Shown here one piece after another: positions 13,495 to 14,662 of a stretch of DNA of 14,662 nt. Origin of the DNA: Actinobacteria bacterium UBA2286 (GTDB lineage: Bacteria; Actinomycetota; Coriobacteriia; Anaerosomatales; Anaerosomataceae); NCBI GenBank assembly GCA_002345925.1, contig DDWM01000042.1, forward strand, positions 50,222 through 64,883. The letters are read 5' to 3'. The notes beneath the pieces were generated by a model that was not told the DNA's origin, searched no databases, and saw only the letters and a program-made list of their open reading frames with translations. Positions within the stretch are counted from its first letter, which is position 1; each line of letters begins with the position of its first letter. Made by a program: the position numbers and the translations under genes.

Positions 13495-13519
13495 GGCGCC
13501 GCCCGTAACGGACGACGCC
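13495..13519 (-). terminator. Terminator of the iscS-iscU transcript
   Basis: On the minus strand the sequence folds into an 11-pair stem (including two G-U pairs) with a TTA loop, followed by TTCCTTCTGTTCC. In plus sense the two G-U positions become A-C mismatches and there is no T-rich tail, so the element is specific for the minus strand. It lies 23 bases after the stop at 13543. Confidence 0.75.
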
Positions 13520-13542
13520 CTCGAGGCAACACGATCGCTCGC

Positions 13543-14346
13543 CTACGCCTCCAGTAGCACCACTGCGTCGACGAAGAGCTCGTAGTCGTTGTCCTCATCC
13601 AAATCGTGGATGCTGACCTTCTCGACCTCTCCTTCGCCGAGAACCGAGAGCAGCCTCGCCTGGTAGAGCACCTTCACGTCGGAGCGCTTCATCTCTCCCG
13701 AGAGGTCCTCGGGCAATCCCAGCGTGTCGAGTTCAGTCAGGAACACCACGCGCGGTGTCACCTTCGTGAGCTCGAGCGCCAGCTTCGCCGACGCGGCGCC
13801 TCGATCGAGGACGAGCGTGCGCTTCTCGGAGAGGTCGTTGATGTCGTCCACCCGCCGGTACAATCCCTTGCCGAGATAATCATCGGCATTCGCGATCACG
13901 GTTGCGGCTGGCACCGCGCAACCGGAGCCGACACCCGCGACTTCCTCGGCGGTAAGCGGGTTGAGCTTCTTGCCTGAGCGCCAGTTCTTGATAGCGTCGT
14001 GCAGAGCGTCGGCCGCCAGGTTGGAGCAGTGCATCTTCACGGGCGGCAGGCCGTCGAGCGCGTCGGCAACGTTGCCGCGCGTCACGCCGAGCGCCTCGTC
14101 GAGAGTCATGCCCTTCACAAGTTCCGTCGTCATCGACGATGTCGCCACCGCCGAACCGCACCCGAACGTCTGGAACCGGATATCGGCGATGCGGTCATCG
14201 ACGACTTGGATGTACATCTCCATGAGGTCGCCGCAAACGGGGTTGCCCACGCGCCCGATGGCAATGTCGTCGCCCTCGAGCGTGCCGACGTTGCGCGGGT
14301 TGCGGAAGTGGTCGAGTGTCTTCTCGGAATACTGGGTGGATTTCAT
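13543..14346 (-). CDS. iscU: IscU/NifU Fe-S scaffold fused to a degenerate thioredoxin-reductase-like Rossmann domain
   Basis: A 267-residue protein. Residues 1-125 are a complete IscU scaffold, on which Fe-S clusters are assembled. Its ligands are C38 with D40 (GNPVCGD), C63 (FGCGSA) and C107 (MHCSNLA), and it has the LPPVK chaperone-recognition motif at 100-104. After a linker containing C143 (VGSGCAVP), residues ~175-267 resemble the NADPH-binding half of thioredoxin reductase: KRTLVLDRGAASAKLALELTK, VVFLTELD, VKVLYQARLLSVLGEGEVEKV, then FVDAVVLLE. The GGGxxA loop is degraded to DRGAASA and the HRR motif is missing, so NADPH binding is doubtful. IscU is usually ~130 residues and NifU ends in an Nfu domain; neither fits this tail. 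AGGAG 7 bases before ATG 14346 supports the start. The cysteine desulfurase gene ends just upstream, with its stop inside this ribosome binding site region. Confidence 0.9.
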   Translation of the reverse strand: MKSTQYSEKTLDHFRNPRNVGTLEGDDIAIGRVGNPVCGDLMEMYIQVVDDRIADIRFQTFGCGSAVATSSMTTELVKGMTLDEALGVTRGNVADALDGLPPVKMHCSNLAADALHDAIKNWRSGKKLNPLTAEEVAGVGSGCAVPAATVIANADDYLGKGLYRRVDDINDLSEKRTLVLDRGAASAKLALELTKVTPRVVFLTELDTLGLPEDLSGEMKRSDVKVLYQARLLSVLGEGEVEKVSIHDLDEDNDYELFVDAVVLLEA

Positions 14347-14356
14347 GGGGAGTCTC

Positions 14357-14662
14357 CTAGTCCGTCTTATACAGCGGCGACATTCGGCGCAGCCGGAGCA
14401 CGATACCCGGCAGCACCTCCATCACGCGGTCGATCTCGCTGTCCTGGCTGAAGCGCCCGAATGTGAATTCGAGCGAACCGTGCGCTTCCTCGTGGAGAAG
14501 CCCGCACGAGATGAGCGTGTGACTCGGCTCAAGCGTCTTGCTGGAGCATGCCGAGCCGGTTGAAACCGCGATGCCTTCGTCGCGCATCGAGAGCAAGAGC
14601 GACTCGCCTTCGATGCCCTCGAAGCGGAAGTGCGCGTTGTTGGGGAGCCGCTCGGTCGGGTG
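14357..14662 (-). CDS. iscS: Cysteine desulfurase, C-terminal fragment (cut by window edge)
   Basis: The last 101 residues of an IscS/NifS-type PLP enzyme that takes sulfur from cysteine for Fe-S assembly. The fragment begins HPTERLPNNAHFRFEGIEGE and holds the catalytic-cysteine loop VSTGSAC-SSKTLEPSH. It continues with the conserved EAHGSLEFTFGRF and EIDRVMEVLPGIVLRLRRMSPLY. The 5' part lies outside the window to the right, reading uninterrupted to the edge. The stop (TAG, 14357-14359) is 10 bases before the iscU ATG and overlaps its ribosome binding region, so the two are translationally coupled, as is usual for desulfurase-scaffold pairs. Whether it is closer to NifS or IscS cannot be decided from this part; iscS is used as the common symbol. 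Confidence 0.93.
   Translation of the reverse strand, partial: HPTERLPNNAHFRFEGIEGESLLLSMRDEGIAVSTGSACSSKTLEPSHTLISCGLLHEEAHGSLEFTFGRFSQDSEIDRVMEVLPGIVLRLRRMSPLYKTD

Noticed and set aside
1..14662. Mobile elements, CRISPR arrays, toxin-antitoxin or phage-defence systems
   Set aside because: No transposase, integrase, terminal repeats, regularly spaced direct repeats or defence-family motifs were seen. The CPBP-like protein belongs to a family once called Abi, but this alone is not evidence of phage defence.

Overview
The window is high-GC DNA with densely packed genes, frequent GTG/TTG starts, good Shine-Dalgarno sequences and short or overlapping intergenic junctions. The gene content is a large FAD/Fe-S oxidoreductase, IscS/IscU Fe-S assembly, three cell-wall-binding type 2 repeats on a peptidase, a HemG-like flavodoxin, and a YhbD-bactofilin pair as in Bacillus. 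This suggests an anaerobic, Gram-positive-type actinobacterium, most likely a member of Coriobacteriia or an OPB41/Anaerosomatales-like lineage. The assignment is inferred from gene content and composition; no rRNA or marker tree is available.

Layout from left to right. The first 74 bases on the minus strand are the start of purB, divergent from a stand-alone GyrI-like ligand-binding protein (plus). A TetR regulator (plus) with its own promoter follows, and then an 889-residue GlcD-GlcF type FAD/Fe-S fusion (plus) preceded by two tandem TetR-like operator palindromes. A perfect-stem hairpin separates it from a convergent minus-strand pair: a YhbD-like MerR-type regulator followed by a bactofilin. 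That pair is driven by a promoter with a palindrome between -35 and -10, the MerR arrangement. About 330 bases upstream of the pair hold no gene but several C-rich hairpins and a strong terminator-like hairpin.

The rest is one long minus-strand run. Read in transcription order it is TetR (GTG at 13390), flavodoxin, multi-pass membrane protein, ATP-grasp protein, secreted CWB2-M28 peptidase, TRIC/UPF0126 membrane protein, a six-helix membrane protein built from three repeats, and a CPBP-like membrane protein, ending at the 5840-5873 hairpin. Several junctions are start/stop overlaps, so translational coupling is likely, and no terminator is visible inside the run. The TetR promoter has a perfect TTGACA and a repeated operator-like motif, so autoregulation of the run is plausible.

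At the right edge, also on the minus strand, are the 3' end of a cysteine desulfurase and an IscU scaffold, followed by a strand-specific terminator. The IscU carries an unusual C-terminal domain that resembles the NADPH-binding half of thioredoxin reductase but has lost the nucleotide-binding signature. This fusion is the most unusual single protein in the window.
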